Shown: positions 1 to 9,630 of the stretch, piece after piece
How positions within the stretch are numbered: the first letter of the stretch is position 1
How the letters are laid out: every line of letters begins with the position of its first letter
Source: Micavibrio aeruginosavorus ARL-13
Lineage (GTDB): Bacteria > Pseudomonadota > Alphaproteobacteria > Micavibrionales > Micavibrionaceae
DNA length: 64,000 nucleotides
Assembly: GCF_000226315.1 (NCBI RefSeq)
Contig: NC_016026.1
Coordinates: 806,001 to 870,000 of the forward strand
Direction of reading: 5' to 3'
Translations under genes and position numbers: made by a program
Notes under the pieces: generated by a model
The model's input: the letters and a program-made list of their open reading frames with translations, nothing else
What the model was told of the DNA's origin: nothing
Database searches by the model: none

Positions 1-716
1 GGGTTGCTGTGCGGGGAATATTTCGACGGGGCCTTTAACAATCCGGCAATGGTTGCGGATTCGCGCAAATTCATTTCGCGCGCAGATTTGTTGAAATAGG
101 TCTGGGCTGCGGCTTCAACCCCGAACGTACCCGCACCGAGATACACACGGTTTAGATAAGCACTGAGGATCTCATCCTTGGTCAGTTTCTGCTCCAGCCA
201 GACGGCCAGCATCGCTTCCTGAATTTTACGTTTGTATGTGCGTTCGCGCGACAGGAACAGGTTTTTGGCCAGCTGTTGCGTAATGGTCGATCCGCCCTGA
301 ACGACCCGGCCTGCCGTGATGTTGCGGGCGGTGGCGCGCAGCATGCCGATCGGGTCGATACCGAAATGGTAATAGAAACGGCGGTCTTCAATCGCCAGAA
401 CGGCGTGGATTAAATCCGGCGGCAATTCCGCCACGGTGACGTTGACGCCTTTCAGTTCGCCATAACGGGCGACCATTTCGCCACGGTCATCACGGATGGT
501 GATGGCGGCTTTGCGTTCGAAATCCGGCTTGTCGATGAGCTTCGGCAATTCCGCGCCATACCACGCAATCACCAGCGACAGGGCAATGAAACCCCACAGC
601 CCGGCGACAAGGCACCAGCGCAAGGCGCGGCTGAGCAATCCCTCCTGCGGGCGGGATTTCCGGGAGCGGGTGCTTTTACGCGTTGTGCTTTTCTGCGATG
701 TCTTCTTTTTGGCCAT
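1..716 (-). CDS. Penicillin-binding protein 1A family, N-terminal part (cut by window edge)
   Basis: Bifunctional peptidoglycan synthase of the inner membrane; only the first 238 residues lie in the window and the reading frame stays open to base 1. The start codon gives a Lys/Ser/Thr-rich cytoplasmic tail (residues 1-30), one membrane helix (about 32-55) and then a glycosyltransferase family 51 domain. The GT51 motif EDRRFYYHFGID holds the expected catalytic Glu110. QGGSTITQQLAKN follows at 140-152, and the second conserved Glu is in KIQEAML near residue 168. The transpeptidase domain must lie beyond the window. It is the last of four co-directed genes after maeB, mgtE and a GNAT gene, with an 88-base gap before it. 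Family assignment is firm; the exact paralog (1A versus another class A PBP) is not. Confidence 0.93.
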   Translation of the reverse strand, partial: MAKKKTSQKSTTRKSTRSRKSRPQEGLLSRALRWCLVAGLWGFIALSLVIAWYGAELPKLIDKPDFERKAAITIRDDRGEMVARYGELKGVNVTVAELPPDLIHAVLAIEDRRFYYHFGIDPIGMLRATARNITAGRVVQGGSTITQQLAKNLFLSRERTYKRKIQEAMLAVWLEQKLTKDEILSAYLNRVYLGAGTFGVEAAAQTYFNKSAREMNLRESATIAGLLKAPSKYSPHSN

Positions 717-804
717 GGCGGCGTGATACGGTCTTTTCAGTGTTTCAGCAAGAAATATAGGCCCAACATGCCCAAAATAGGGCGAAAAATGGGTTTTTTA
801 CGGA

Positions 805-1338
805 TTATGAGCAATCCATCCAGTACCGGCGGCGGGCCGGGAACTGGGCTGTGGCGGCGGTTTCTTCTTCAAATGTACAGCCGGCCCCTTCGATAATCTC
901 AATCGCCGATACGTTATCGGGCGATACGGTGATCAGCGCTTTTTCCAAACCGATATAATTGGCATAGGGGCGCGATTTGGTCAGGATTTTCTTGCCGTAT
1001 CCCTTGCCGCGCATGGATGGGCGAATGGCAAAGTAAATATTGCCACCCCATTTTTCCAGGTGCCAGTTCAGACGATGACGGATTTTTACGGTACCCAGAT
1101 AATGGTCGTCCTTTACAAACCAAAGGACGGTTTCCGGCACGGGTTCGGCCCAATCTTGTAGCGGCTGGTGTTCGACCCCACGTTCGGTGCGCAGCATTTT
1201 GACGAACCCATCAAAATCGGCCCGCAGGGTGAGCATGTCGTAATATTTCAAACGGTCTTCCGCATGAAATTCGGCCAGCGCTTCAAGGTAGCTGTCTTTA
1301 TATTCGATGTCGGGGCGGACGAGATGGGAAGCGGTCAT
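805..1338 (-). CDS. GNAT family N-acetyltransferase
   Basis: Predicted cytoplasmic acetyl-CoA-dependent acyltransferase of 177 residues with unknown acceptor. The acetyl-CoA loop is visible as RPSMRGKGYGKKIL (107-120), preceded by the beta-strand NIYFAIRP and followed by DNVSAIEIIEGAG, the usual GNAT alpha4 region. The frame stays open upstream into mgtE, but the ATG used here starts five bases after the mgtE stop and leaves a normal-length GNAT. It is therefore probably translationally coupled to mgtE. The substrate cannot be told from sequence. Confidence 0.85.
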   Translation of the reverse strand: MTASHLVRPDIEYKDSYLEALAEFHAEDRLKYYDMLTLRADFDGFVKMLRTERGVEHQPLQDWAEPVPETVLWFVKDDHYLGTVKIRHRLNWHLEKWGGNIYFAIRPSMRGKGYGKKILTKSRPYANYIGLEKALITVSPDNVSAIEIIEGAGCTFEEETAATAQFPARRRYWMDCS

Positions 1339-1343
1339 GGTTT

Positions 1344-2777
1344 TTACAGAAGGAAAATCGTTGCCAGACCAAGGAAGGCAAAGAAGCCTATAATATCGGT
1401 CATGGTGGTTAAGAAGACAGCCGAGGCCACAGCCGGGTCGGCCCCCAGTTTGTTCAGCACAATCGGGATTCCTGCGCCAAACAAACCGGCATTGATCAGG
1501 TTGATGATCAACGCCATGCCAATGACGACGCCCAGCATGGGATTGCTGAACGCAAATCCGGCGACGCAACCGATCAGGATGGCAAAGATGCACCCGTTGA
1601 TCGCGCCGACCAGAATTTCTTTGATCACGATGCGGCGTTCGTTGATGGATGACAATTCCCGTGTGGCCAAGGCGCGCACCGCCACGGTCAGGGCCTGTGT
1701 TCCGGCATTCCCGCCCATGGAGGCCACTATCGGCATCAACGCGGCCAGTGCGACCAGTTGCTCAATCGTATTGCTGAACAGAGAAATGACTGCCGCTGCG
1801 GAAAAGGCCGTAAACAGGTTTACAAACAGCCACGGAAACCGCGCCCATGTTGTACCGCGGATGTTGCTGTACAAGTCGTCCTGTCCCACACCGCCGAGTT
1901 TCAGGAAGTCTTCCTGTGCTTCTTCGTCGATAACGTCGACGATGTCGTCAACGGTGACCACACCGATCAAGCGACCGGATTCATCAACAACCGGGGCGGA
2001 TGTCAGGTTTTCACGACGGAACAATTGGGCCACTTCTTCCTGGTCCATCGTGGCCGGAATGGGGTGGATGTCCTCCAGCTTTAAATCTTCCAGTTTTTCC
2101 GATCGTTTGGATCGGACAACGCGGTTCAGCGGGATAATGCCGACAACGTGATAGGCCGGGTCAATCACGAACAAGTCAAAAAATTCATCCGGCAATTCTT
2201 CGGTCGCGGCGCGCAGGTAATCGATGGTTTTACCAATCGTCCAGAATTGCGGCACGGCCACAAATTCCCGCTGCATCAGACGGCCAGCGGATTCTTCCGG
2301 GAAGTTCAAACCTTCTTCCAGCGTGATCCGGGTCTTGGCGGACAGGAAGCGAATAACTTCGTGCTGGAAATCGTCCGGCAGGTCGATGATCAAATCCAGC
2401 GCATCGTCACTGTCCATCTCGGAAATCAGGGCGGCAACCTGCCGCGCAGGCATTTCCGTTAGAACCTTACGGCGCAAGCCGCTATCCAGTTCCGAGAACA
2501 CATACGGGTCGAGCAGATCGCCATGGGTCTGGAGCAGGGTCTGGCGATCCTCGTCCTCGACCTTTTCGATCAGCTCCGCAATGTCGGCTTCGCTCAGGTC
2601 GGCCAGTTCGCGCGAGACGACGTCTTCATCGCCGTTGCGCAGGGCCTCAACAATCGCCTGAATGTAACGATCGGTCAGACCGAAAACGACATCATCGCCT
2701 TCACCCTCGGGCGCGATTTGCGCGCCGAGGCTGTCGGTGACGTCCTTTTCGATCATATCCTGATCGTTATTATCCAT
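1344..2777 (-). CDS. mgtE: Magnesium transporter MgtE
   Basis: Inner-membrane Mg2+ channel of 477 residues, the normal family length. An acidic N-terminal MgtE domain (about 40-150) is followed by a CBS-domain pair (about 165-285; EESAGRLMQREFV and SAPVVDESGRLIGVVTVDD). The C-terminal membrane pore carries the conserved PIVASMGGNAGTQALT stretch. The cytosolic domains normally sense Mg2+ and gate the pore. It lies 31 bases downstream of maeB on the same strand. That gap is too short for an Mg2+ riboswitch, so transcription probably comes from maeB or further upstream. Identification is secure. Confidence 0.97.
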   Translation of the reverse strand: MDNNDQDMIEKDVTDSLGAQIAPEGEGDDVVFGLTDRYIQAIVEALRNGDEDVVSRELADLSEADIAELIEKVEDEDRQTLLQTHGDLLDPYVFSELDSGLRRKVLTEMPARQVAALISEMDSDDALDLIIDLPDDFQHEVIRFLSAKTRITLEEGLNFPEESAGRLMQREFVAVPQFWTIGKTIDYLRAATEELPDEFFDLFVIDPAYHVVGIIPLNRVVRSKRSEKLEDLKLEDIHPIPATMDQEEVAQLFRRENLTSAPVVDESGRLIGVVTVDDIVDVIDEEAQEDFLKLGGVGQDDLYSNIRGTTWARFPWLFVNLFTAFSAAAVISLFSNTIEQLVALAALMPIVASMGGNAGTQALTVAVRALATRELSSINERRIVIKEILVGAINGCIFAILIGCVAGFAFSNPMLGVVIGMALIINLINAGLFGAGIPIVLNKLGADPAVASAVFLTTMTDIIGFFAFLGLATIFLL

Positions 2778-2808
2778 GGGCGATCCCTTTGCGGGTTATG
2801 TGTTTTAC

Positions 2809-5124
2809 TTAGACGGCGATGGCCTGTTTTGGCGCATCCGCTCCGCTTTCGCTTTCATGGACCTGTGCGCTGACGGTGGCCAATGCGGTCATGTTGATGA
2901 TGCCGCGCGGTGTGACCGACGGGGTCAGGATGTGCGCCGGCATCGCCAACCCCAACAGGATCGGGCCAATCGAAATGCCTTCGCCCAGAATACGCAGCAT
3001 GTTGAAGCTGATATTCGCGGAATCGATATTGGGCATCACGAACATGTTGGCCACGCCGGTCAGTGTGGAATTCGGCATGCTGACGGCACGGATGGCTTCG
3101 GACAAAGCAGAATCCGCATGCATTTCGCCATCAATTTCCAGTTCCGGCGCACGATTGCGAATGTCGGCCAATGCGGCGCGCATGCGGCACGCCGTATCCG
3201 TGTTGCCCGTTCCGAAATTGGAATGGGACAGCATGGCGATTTTCGGTTTGATGCCAAAGCGGGACACTTCTTCAGCGGCCAGAATGGTCATTTCCGACAA
3301 TTGCGCTACGCTCGGGTTCGGGTTTACCTGTGTGTCGCAGATGAAGAATGTGCCACGCGGCAGGATCAGCGCGTTCAGCGCCGCCGCCGTTTCCACACCG
3401 GGGCGCAGGCCGATAATATCGACAACGTCTTTCAGGTGGCTTTGATATTGGCCAACCGTGCCGCAAATCATGGCGTCGGCTTCGCCTTTACGCACCATCA
3501 ACGCACCGATAACGGTGAAGTTGGTGCGCAGAACGGTCCGGGCCACGGCCGGGGTGACGCCACGGCGTTCCATGATCTGGTGGTATGACGACCAGTAATC
3601 GCGGTAACGCGGATCATATTCCGGATCGATCAGTTCAAAATCCTTGCCCATTTTCATGCGCAGGCCCAGACGCTTCAGGCGGGTTTCCACCACGTCCTTC
3701 CGACCGATCAGGATGGGGGATGCCAAATGTTCGTCCACAACCGTTTGCACGGCGCGCAGGACGCGTTCTTCTTCACCCTCGGCATAGACAATGCGTTTCG
3801 GGTGGGCTTTGGCGCGGCTGAACAACGGGCGCATCGCCATGCTGGTGCGATAGGTGTAGCTGTTCAGTTTTTCACTGTACGCGGCCCAATCGGTAATCGG
3901 GCGTGCAGCCACACCGCTTTCAATCGCGGCCTTGGCCACGGCGACGGGCAGGGTGGTGATCAAACGCGGATCGAACGGCTTCGGGATCAAATATTCCGGA
4001 CCAAATTCCAGATGTTCGTCCGGATACACGGCGGCCACTTCCGCCGTGACTTCCTTGCGCGCCAGTTCGGCAATCGCGTTGACGCATGCCAGTTTCATGT
4101 CTTCGTTAATGGCCGTTGCGCCAACATCCAGCGCGCCACGGAACAGGAACGGGAAGCACAGAACGTTGTTCACCTGGTTGGTGTAATCGGACCGCCCGGT
4201 GCAAATAATCGCATCCGGTTTTGCTTCGCGCGCTTCTTCCGGCATGATTTCCGGTGTCGGGTTGGCCAGTGCCATGATCAACGGGGCTTTGCCCATTTTC
4301 TTGACCATCTCACCCGTCAATGCACCGGCGGCGGACAGGCCGAGGAAAATGTCGGCGCCTTCCAATGCTTCATCCAGCGTGCGGCTGTTGGTGTCGGATG
4401 CAAATTGTTCCTTGTACGGGTCCATCTGCTCAACGCGGCCCTTGTACACGACACCTTTGCGGTCACAGACGATGATGTTCTTCTTCGGCAGGCCCGCATT
4501 GACCAGCAGGTTCAGGCACGCCAGTGCCGCAGCGCCCGCGCCGTTGGCGACCAGACGGATATCCTCGAACTTGCGGCCTTTCAGGTGCAGCCAGTTTTTA
4601 ATGGCGGCGGCGACGATAATGGCGGTGCCGTGCTGATCATCGTGGAACACGGGAATATTCATGCGCTCTTTCAAGCGCTTTTCAACTTCGAAACATTCCG
4701 GGGCTTTGATGTCTTCCAGATTGATGCCGCCGAACGATGGTTCCAGCGCGGCGATAATTTCAACCAGCTTGTCGACATCCTTTTCATCAACTTCGATATC
4801 AATCGCGTCGAGGTTGGCGAATTTCTTGAACAGGACGGCTTTACCCTCCATCACCGGTTTGGATGCCAGCGCGCCAATATCACCCAGACCCAGAACAGCG
4901 GTGCCGTTGGAGATGACGGCAACCAGATTGCCACGGCTGGTGTAGTCCAGCGCTTTCAACGGGTCTTTTTCAATCTCCAGACACGGCACGGCCACGCCGG
5001 GGGAATAGGCCAGGGCCAGATCCCGTTGGGTCGCCAGCGGCGTCGTCGGGGTAATGGAAATTTTCCCCGGTGTCGGCAGGCGGTGATATTCAAGGGCGGC
5101 GTCGTGCAGCGTGTCTTTCATCAT
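2809..5124 (-). CDS. maeB: NADP-dependent malic enzyme, MaeB type (malic-PTA fusion)
   Basis: Cytoplasmic oxidative decarboxylation of malate to pyruvate with NADPH. At 771 residues it matches the MaeB architecture. The malic enzyme part (about 1-430) contains [31 protein letters not shown] and [10 protein letters not shown], plus the Rossmann segment [15 protein letters not shown]. The C-terminal phosphotransacetylase-like part (about 430-771) contains [14 protein letters not shown] and [14 protein letters not shown]; in this family it is regulatory rather than catalytic. Two adjacent ATG codons open the frame and either could be the start. It leads the minus-strand group maeB-mgtE-GNAT-PBP, and about 270 non-coding bases upstream leave room for a promoter. 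Confidence 0.97.
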   Translation of the reverse strand: MMKDTLHDAALEYHRLPTPGKISITPTTPLATQRDLALAYSPGVAVPCLEIEKDPLKALDYTSRGNLVAVISNGTAVLGLGDIGALASKPVMEGKAVLFKKFANLDAIDIEVDEKDVDKLVEIIAALEPSFGGINLEDIKAPECFEVEKRLKERMNIPVFHDDQHGTAIIVAAAIKNWLHLKGRKFEDIRLVANGAGAAALACLNLLVNAGLPKKNIIVCDRKGVVYKGRVEQMDPYKEQFASDTNSRTLDEALEGADIFLGLSAAGALTGEMVKKMGKAPLIMALANPTPEIMPEEAREAKPDAIICTGRSDYTNQVNNVLCFPFLFRGALDVGATAINEDMKLACVNAIAELARKEVTAEVAAVYPDEHLEFGPEYLIPKPFDPRLITTLPVAVAKAAIESGVAARPITDWAAYSEKLNSYTYRTSMAMRPLFSRAKAHPKRIVYAEGEEERVLRAVQTVVDEHLASPILIGRKDVVETRLKRLGLRMKMGKDFELIDPEYDPRYRDYWSSYHQIMERRGVTPAVARTVLRTNFTVIGALMVRKGEADAMICGTVGQYQSHLKDVVDIIGLRPGVETAAALNALILPRGTFFICDTQVNPNPSVAQLSEMTILAAEEVSRFGIKPKIAMLSHSNFGTGNTDTACRMRAALADIRNRAPELEIDGEMHADSALSEAIRAVSMPNSTLTGVANMFVMPNIDSANISFNMLRILGEGISIGPILLGLAMPAHILTPSVTPRGIINMTALATVSAQVHESESGADAPKQAIAV

Positions 5125-5321
5125 AGTTCTCTGGCTGGTGTTTTGGACATAACCCCTGCGGCCATCGCATTTTTGTGTGGCGGGCGGGGGATTCTCAAAA
5201 TGTGCCCCAACTGACCAGAATTTCAGGGCTTTTTCAAGGCCGCAGGCGGTATTGGGGTGTGTTCTCCATACGGGTCACGCGTGCGCTTTTTGCATAAGTT
5301 TTTGTGCAGAGCAAGGAAATG

Positions 5322-5350
5322 TTGACATAAAAACGCTGCGGGTGCTAAAC
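5322..5350 (+). promoter_or_regulatory. Predicted sigma-70-type promoter
   Basis: TTGACA, a 17-base spacer and CTAAAC, placed 43 bases before the ATG of the 138-residue gene that follows. The -35 box is a perfect consensus, and the -10 box has the CTA form seen at other promoters in this window. The rest of the 268-base gap between maeB and this gene shows no further clear signal. Confidence 0.6.
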
Positions 5351-5392
5351 CCCGGTCATAGACCTGAGTGACCTCTGCGGAAGGGTAGGACA

Positions 5393-5809
5393 ATGGCGGG
5401 TAAAGTCGTTTCTTTTGAATATGTTGATAAAAAACAGCTGAGCGATATTACGGTGTTCACGCGCTTGACCGATGCGTTCTTGCTGGCCGTCAGCCGTGCG
5501 GACGATGCGGTTCTTGTCGCGAAAAAGGACACGCTGACCTTTACGGTCGGCTATGACAGCTTCCTGCGCCTGATGGACCAGCTGGTTTTTTACCCGTCAA
5601 TGGTCGACGCCTTCAACAAAGCCGATGCCCGGATGAAAGAATTTGACGCGCAACGATCCTCGTTCGGTGCACGCTTGACGGACGCATTCCGTTATCAGGG
5701 CCTGATGACATCTGGCCAACCGCTGGCCGTGTGTGAGGAAAAGATCGATCTGGTCGACGACCTGAAAGTGTCGATCAAGCGCTACGGTCTGGCGAAAGCG
5801 CCGAAATAA
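5393..5809 (+). CDS. Hypothetical protein, 138 residues
   Basis: A soluble, unrecognised protein without signal peptide or membrane helix. The N-terminal half alternates short strands and helices (KVVSFEYVDKKQL, LTFTVGYDSFLRLMDQL), and the C-terminal half is basic. It is preceded by GGAAGGGTAGGACA, a usable ribosome-binding region, and by a near-consensus promoter, which supports a real monocistronic gene. It converges on the following minus-strand gene with only four bases between stop codons. No function can be assigned. Confidence 0.72.
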   Translation: MAGKVVSFEYVDKKQLSDITVFTRLTDAFLLAVSRADDAVLVAKKDTLTFTVGYDSFLRLMDQLVFYPSMVDAFNKADARMKEFDAQRSSFGARLTDAFRYQGLMTSGQPLAVCEEKIDLVDDLKVSIKRYGLAKAPK

Positions 5810-5813
5810 CGGT

Positions 5814-6287
5814 TCAGGGCTTCAGCGGCAATCCGGTGGTTTTGGCCATGAAGGCGACAAAGGCCGCGTCTTCGCGCAACATCAACCGGGGCAGGGCGGC
5901 GCGGAAATTGGGGCGCTCGCACCAGATTTCAATGTAATCCAGCCACGAGTTCCACATGCGGCGATAGCTGGGGGCCGTTTCCCCCTGAAGCAAAATGAAC
6001 GCCCGTTCAAACAGGCTGACCAGCATTTCATACAGGATCAATTGGCGACGGGCGGCCTCGGCATCGTCCAGCGGGATGTCGTGCTGGTCCAGTTCGGGGT
6101 GTTCGAACAGTTTTTCCTGAATGCGGGAATAATGATCCATGAGCTTGTCATAAATCTCTTCCTGCTCGGATTCCCGCTCCTTATGTTCCTGAATGATAAA
6201 GATGACGATGGCCATCGGAATACCGACCACGGTTGCGACGTAGCTCAACAATTCCATGGTGGTCAGGAAAGACAGGGATTCCAGCAT
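5814..6287 (-). CDS. Hypothetical membrane-anchored protein
   Basis: 157 residues with a single hydrophobic helix near the N-terminus (about residues 14-33, LLSYVATVVGIPMAIVIFII). A highly charged segment (QEHKERESEQEEIYDKL) that could form a coiled coil follows, then a helical cytoplasmic domain. That domain has conserved-looking aromatics (RRMWNSWLDYIEIWCERPNFR). The layout resembles small bacterial proteins anchored by one N-terminal helix, but I recognise no family. An internal ATG ten codons in (MELLSYVA) is an alternative start; neither has a strong ribosome-binding site. It lies between a convergent gene and a tRNA on the same strand. Confidence 0.65.
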   Translation of the reverse strand: MLESLSFLTTMELLSYVATVVGIPMAIVIFIIQEHKERESEQEEIYDKLMDHYSRIQEKLFEHPELDQHDIPLDDAEAARRQLILYEMLVSLFERAFILLQGETAPSYRRMWNSWLDYIEIWCERPNFRAALPRLMLREDAAFVAFMAKTTGLPLKP

Positions 6288-6316
6288 GCTGGTCAGGCCT
6301 AAAAAAATTTAGAAAA

Positions 6317-6403
6317 TGGTGCGGCCGAGAAGACTCGAACTTCCACGGGGGTTAGCCCACAGCGACCTCAACGCTGCGCGTCTACCAATTCCGCCACGGC
6401 CGC
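6317..6403 (-). tRNA. tRNA-Leu (GAG)
   Basis: Read on the minus strand the gene starts GCGGCCGTGGCGGAATTGG and ends CTCGGCCGCACCA, so the CCA end is encoded. The acceptor stem GCGGCCG pairs with CGGCCGC. The anticodon arm is CAGCG-TTGAGGT-CGCTG with anticodon GAG. The long variable arm and GTTCGAGTC T-loop are those of a class II leucine tRNA. It stands alone, with no other RNA gene nearby. Confidence 0.97.
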
Positions 6404-6481
6404 ACGCCAAAAGACTTGAGGTAGAGTGGGTTGTGATTATCAGAAGCGCGGGGGCTGCGCAAGTGGGGGCACTCCTGAGTT

Positions 6482-6502
6482 CCCTCTCCCATGGGGAGAG
6501 GG
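6482..6502. repeat. Short palindromic repeat, CCCTCTCCC type
   Basis: CCCTCTCCC-ATG-GGGAGAGGG, a near-perfect hairpin between the tRNA and lipB. The same core recurs twice, in inverted order, between serS and pcm. It has no T-tract here, so it is not an obvious terminator. Confidence 0.7.
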
Positions 6503-6551
6503 AGGAATAGGGGGGATTGTAACGCGCCGCGTTTCACCCTATTTTCCCCCT

Positions 6552-7205
6552 ATGGAAATCAAAACCAGCACCGATTTTGTCGAATACCCGGACGCCCTCC
6601 GCTTTATGGAGGACCGCGTCGCGGCCATCCATGCGGGTGCGGCGGGGGATATGGTGTGGTTGCTGGAACACCCGGCCCTCTACACCGCGGGGACCAGCGC
6701 CAAGGCGTCCGATTTGCTGGATGCGCGCTTCCCGGTTTTTGATGCGGGGCGGGGTGGGGAATACACCTATCACGGCCCCGGTCAGCGCGTCGGGTATGTG
6801 ATGCTCGATTTAAAGAAGCGTCAGCAAGTACCTGACTTAAAAAAATATATCTGGCAGCTTGAAGAATGGGTGATCCGCGCCATCGCGACGTTTGGTGTGA
6901 AGGGTGAGCGGCGCGAAGGGCGCGTCGGCATCTGGGTTGTCACGCCAACGGGTGAATCAAAAATCGCGGCGATCGGTGTGCGCATTCGCCACTGGATCAC
7001 CTATCACGGTGTGTCGATTAATGTTGATCCTGATTTATCGCATTTCACTGGCATCGTGCCGTGTGGCATTCGCGATTACGGTGTGACGTCCTTAAAGGCG
7101 CTGACCGGGGTCGATGTACCCATGGAGGCGTTGGACAAGGCGTTACTGGAGGCGTGGGGCAGTGTTTTCTCCCTCAGCGTTTCCGGCATAAATTCTGCGG
7201 CGTGA
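6552..7205 (+). CDS. lipB: Octanoyltransferase LipB
   Basis: Transfers octanoate from acyl carrier protein to lipoyl domains, the first step of lipoate synthesis, in the cytoplasm. The 217-residue protein carries [21 protein letters not shown], the family's lipoate-binding signature. It also has [10 protein letters not shown] with the catalytic Lys and [13 protein letters not shown] with the catalytic Cys. The ATG chosen begins [16 protein letters not shown], a normal LipB N-terminus; the frame is open further upstream but reads through the repeat there. Its 3' end overlaps the convergent amidohydrolase-like gene by 130 bases. Both key residues lie before the overlap. Confidence 0.95.
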   Translation: MEIKTSTDFVEYPDALRFMEDRVAAIHAGAAGDMVWLLEHPALYTAGTSAKASDLLDARFPVFDAGRGGEYTYHGPGQRVGYVMLDLKKRQQVPDLKKYIWQLEEWVIRAIATFGVKGERREGRVGIWVVTPTGESKIAAIGVRIRHWITYHGVSINVDPDLSHFTGIVPCGIRDYGVTSLKALTGVDVPMEALDKALLEAWGSVFSLSVSGINSAA

Positions 7206-8062
7206 TGGAGTGCGTAATCGCGCAAAGCGGATGAGAATCCCGTCATAACAGACTGAAGTCTTTCCATTTTTTCTGCATCAATTTCAAGTGTGACCGGGTT
7301 CATATACTGATCCCGTACCACTTCAATCTGGATGCAATGGATGCCGTCATTGGGGGTGGAAAACTGGCGCAACAAATTGGCCCCGGAGAAGGGATCGTTG
7401 CGCGATGTTTTGTATCCGGTCTGTTCAAAATAGGCGGCGGCAAAATCGATCAGGGCCGGGTTGCACGCCGTGCCGTTCAAGTCACCCAGAACAATATCGA
7501 CATCGTGAAGGTGTGTTTCCTCCGGCTTGAACCGGCGGCGCATGGAGTGCATGTCGCAATACAGGGCAAAGCCATGTTCATCGCGGGCATGATGCAGCAT
7601 TTTTTGTAGGGTTTCGTAATATGGGCGGTGATACGAAACGATGCGGTTCTGAACTTCCGCGCTGTCGGGACGCAGATTTTCGTTGAAAATATTCACCATG
7701 CCTTTGTCCGGGTGGCGGACATATTCGGCAAACAATCCGAACCCTTCCTGAACATAGGGGGTCAGTTTATAGGGCAGGGTCCAGGAATCCCGTAAAGCGG
7801 CGGGATTCAGCTCATCCTCCGACCGGTTGAGGTCGATGCAGGCGCGGTGGATCAGCATTTCCAGAACGGGGCTGCCCGTGGCGGGAATGCCCGCCAGAAA
7901 TTTTTCGACATGAAGGTCGGAAAGATGAGGAAAATCAGATGGTTCGCAGATGTAATCGAAGTGCGACGGGACAACCGTGCCGCTGTGCGGCGTATCGAAC
8001 ACAATGGGCGAGCGGCGGGTGCCGTTCGGAACATCGTGTATGATAAGGGGTTGATTCACCAT
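7076..8062 (-). CDS. N-formylglutamate amidohydrolase-like protein (copy 1)
   Basis: Zinc-dependent amidohydrolase family (FGase, HutG-like) of 328 residues. The family's opening [14 protein letters not shown], the metal-site region [13 protein letters not shown] and CDMHSM are all present. They are followed by [30 protein letters not shown] and GIHCIQIEV, which resemble the C-terminal half of this fold. The ligand could be N-formylglutamate or another N-acyl amino acid. It is the last gene of a three-gene minus-strand group with a second copy of the family. The last 43 codons overlap lipB on the other strand, so the true stop deserves checking; I see no frameshift. Confidence 0.85.
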   Translation of the reverse strand: MVNQPLIIHDVPNGTRRSPIVFDTPHSGTVVPSHFDYICEPSDFPHLSDLHVEKFLAGIPATGSPVLEMLIHRACIDLNRSEDELNPAALRDSWTLPYKLTPYVQEGFGLFAEYVRHPDKGMVNIFNENLRPDSAEVQNRIVSYHRPYYETLQKMLHHARDEHGFALYCDMHSMRRRFKPEETHLHDVDIVLGDLNGTACNPALIDFAAAYFEQTGYKTSRNDPFSGANLLRQFSTPNDGIHCIQIEVVRDQYMNPVTLEIDAEKMERLQSVMTGFSSALRDYALHHAAEFMPETLREKTLPHASSNALSNASMGTSTPVSAFKDVTP

Positions 8063-8094
8063 TGAAAAAATACCTGTTTACAAAAAACATCATA

Positions 8095-9024
8095 CTAATC
8101 CGCGGCCAGGTTGACAAGGTGCTGTTCCGCATAATTTGCGGAAAATGTAACCAGTTTGTCGATATCATCCTTTAACGCATTGTAATTCTTGTTTCTTTTG
8201 TTTTTGACCTCGTCCCAGTACAGGGCTTTGTTAATCTCAATCTGAATGGAGTGGCGGCCCCGGGCCGGGTCGGCATAGCGGCGGACCAGCTCCACACCCT
8301 TGTACGGGTTGTTCACACTGACTTTGTAGCCCAAACCTCTTAAGAAATCCCTTAGGGTGTGGGTGAAGGCAATATCGCAACTGGTCCCGTCGCGGTCGCC
8401 CAGAACGAAATCCGGTTGCGCCGGAAACACCGGCGGCACGGTCGGGGCGGCCGGAAATGGTCCGCGCGCCGGCAGTGTCATGGCCGCAGCCGAGGGCATG
8501 GAATGACAATTAATATGCCAAACCTGTCCATAGCGATAATGCGCGTCATCGATCAGATGTTTCAGGCACGCATGATAGGGGTGGTAATAATTGTGGATGC
8601 GATGCTGGATCGCGCGCACCGAAAGCTGTTTGTCATAGACGGGAACGCCCGGGCGCACCAATCGCCGGATCAATCCGATCCCGGCATAAGACCGCATGCT
8701 GGGGCGGAGCGGTCCCGGCCATTTTTCCGACAGCAGGTCGACATCAATGTCATCCTCCGCCCGGTTGGTGTCTATGTAGCACCGGGGGAACAGGGCGCAT
8801 AATAATGTGCCGCCCGCATCCGCGACGGTGTCGAACAAGTGATCGACATCGTTATCTTCCGCCCGCTGCAACATGTCGAAGTCACAGGCATATCCAAAAT
8901 CATCCGGGTAATCGCGTCCGCTGTGCGGTGAATCAAAAATCACCGGAACCTCACGCGTGCGGGGTTTTGTGACGTGGTACAGGCGGTCGCGGTGCAATGG
9001 GGGCGGCAATTGATTGATCATCAT
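8095..9024 (-). CDS. N-formylglutamate amidohydrolase-like protein (copy 2)
   Basis: A second member of the FGase family, about 309 residues from the start chosen. It shows VIFDSPHSGRDYP, RCYIDTNRAEDDID, WHINCHSMPS and FVLGDRDGTSCD, then NNPYKGVELVRRYADP and RHSIQIEINKALYW, in the same order as its neighbour. I prefer the ATG that overlaps the upstream stop codon as ATGA; an in-frame ATG 42 bases further upstream is the alternative. Thirty-two bases separate it from copy 1. Two adjacent, clearly diverged copies suggest different acyl or amino acid substrates rather than simple redundancy (inference). Confidence 0.86.
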   Translation of the reverse strand: MMINQLPPPLHRDRLYHVTKPRTREVPVIFDSPHSGRDYPDDFGYACDFDMLQRAEDNDVDHLFDTVADAGGTLLCALFPRCYIDTNRAEDDIDVDLLSEKWPGPLRPSMRSYAGIGLIRRLVRPGVPVYDKQLSVRAIQHRIHNYYHPYHACLKHLIDDAHYRYGQVWHINCHSMPSAAAMTLPARGPFPAAPTVPPVFPAQPDFVLGDRDGTSCDIAFTHTLRDFLRGLGYKVSVNNPYKGVELVRRYADPARGRHSIQIEINKALYWDEVKNKRNKNYNALKDDIDKLVTFSANYAEQHLVNLAAD

Positions 9025-9596
9025 TTTGGTGTGCGGCTGATACGTTGGCGGATGGAGTTCATCCAAAATGTGAGGCCGTTGCCCGGGCCATCACGGTGAA
9101 TGGCATGTGCGGATTTCACAACGCCAGCGGCGAAGGCCGCCTGCGCCGCGCGAAACCGTTCGCCAATTTCGGCAGGGGATTGGGCGCTGGGGTCGATGGC
9201 GCGGATATGGCCATCAAACGCCATCGCGGTTTCAAAAATGGTTGATCCGGCGGAGTCATAGGCGGCGGCAACATCGTTCTGTGCCATGCGGTCTTCCGCC
9301 GTGGCCCAGGGGATGGGCGAGCTGTGATTCATCTTCACGGCATCCCAATCCACGGTTCTGTCTGTGAGCGCCAGTTTCAGGGCCACCCATTGCAGGTCCA
9401 GCGGGGAGCCCAGCATCTCAACCCGGCAGGTGGCGACGGTTTGTTCGCCCTTCATAAATTCGACCGGGATCTGGATGGTTGAGCCTTTGCCAAGCGAGAC
9501 ATTCCTGTAAAAATTCCAGAATCCTTCGTCCACATTGGGGATCGTGTGACCCAACTGGCTGGCGGCAGTGCTAAATTTCTTGTTCAGAGTGGGCAT
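9021..9596 (-). CDS. Hypothetical protein in amidohydrolase operon
   Basis: 191 residues, soluble, no signal peptide, family not recognised. The C-terminal half is Ala-rich and helical (FRAAQAAFAAGVVKSAHAIH) and the middle contains DLQWVALKLALTDRTVDWDAVKM. It is the first gene of the minus-strand trio and shares a four-base ATGA overlap with the second amidohydrolase-like gene, so the two are almost certainly co-translated. A small helper protein for the enzymes is possible but unsupported. A palindromic repeat lies just upstream. Confidence 0.72.
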   Translation of the reverse strand: MPTLNKKFSTAASQLGHTIPNVDEGFWNFYRNVSLGKGSTIQIPVEFMKGEQTVATCRVEMLGSPLDLQWVALKLALTDRTVDWDAVKMNHSSPIPWATAEDRMAQNDVAAAYDSAGSTIFETAMAFDGHIRAIDPSAQSPAEIGERFRAAQAAFAAGVVKSAHAIHRDGPGNGLTFWMNSIRQRISRTPK

Positions 9597-9630
9597 TTTT
9601 TTATAGGCACTCGTGCTGTTTCCCCATTTT

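Noticed and set aside
1338-1593. N-terminal extension of the GNAT gene into mgtE
   Set aside because: The extra residues are an out-of-frame reading of mgtE; the ATG five bases after the mgtE stop gives a normal GNAT length.
2778-2808. Magnesium riboswitch in front of mgtE
   Set aside because: Only 31 bases separate maeB from mgtE, too short for a known Mg2+ riboswitch.
3727-5214. Long open plus-strand frame of 495 codons opposite maeB
   Set aside because: It is antisense to a complete malic enzyme gene, rich in Arg, His, Gln and Phe in the way of reversed GC-rich codons, and has no motif or ribosome-binding site.
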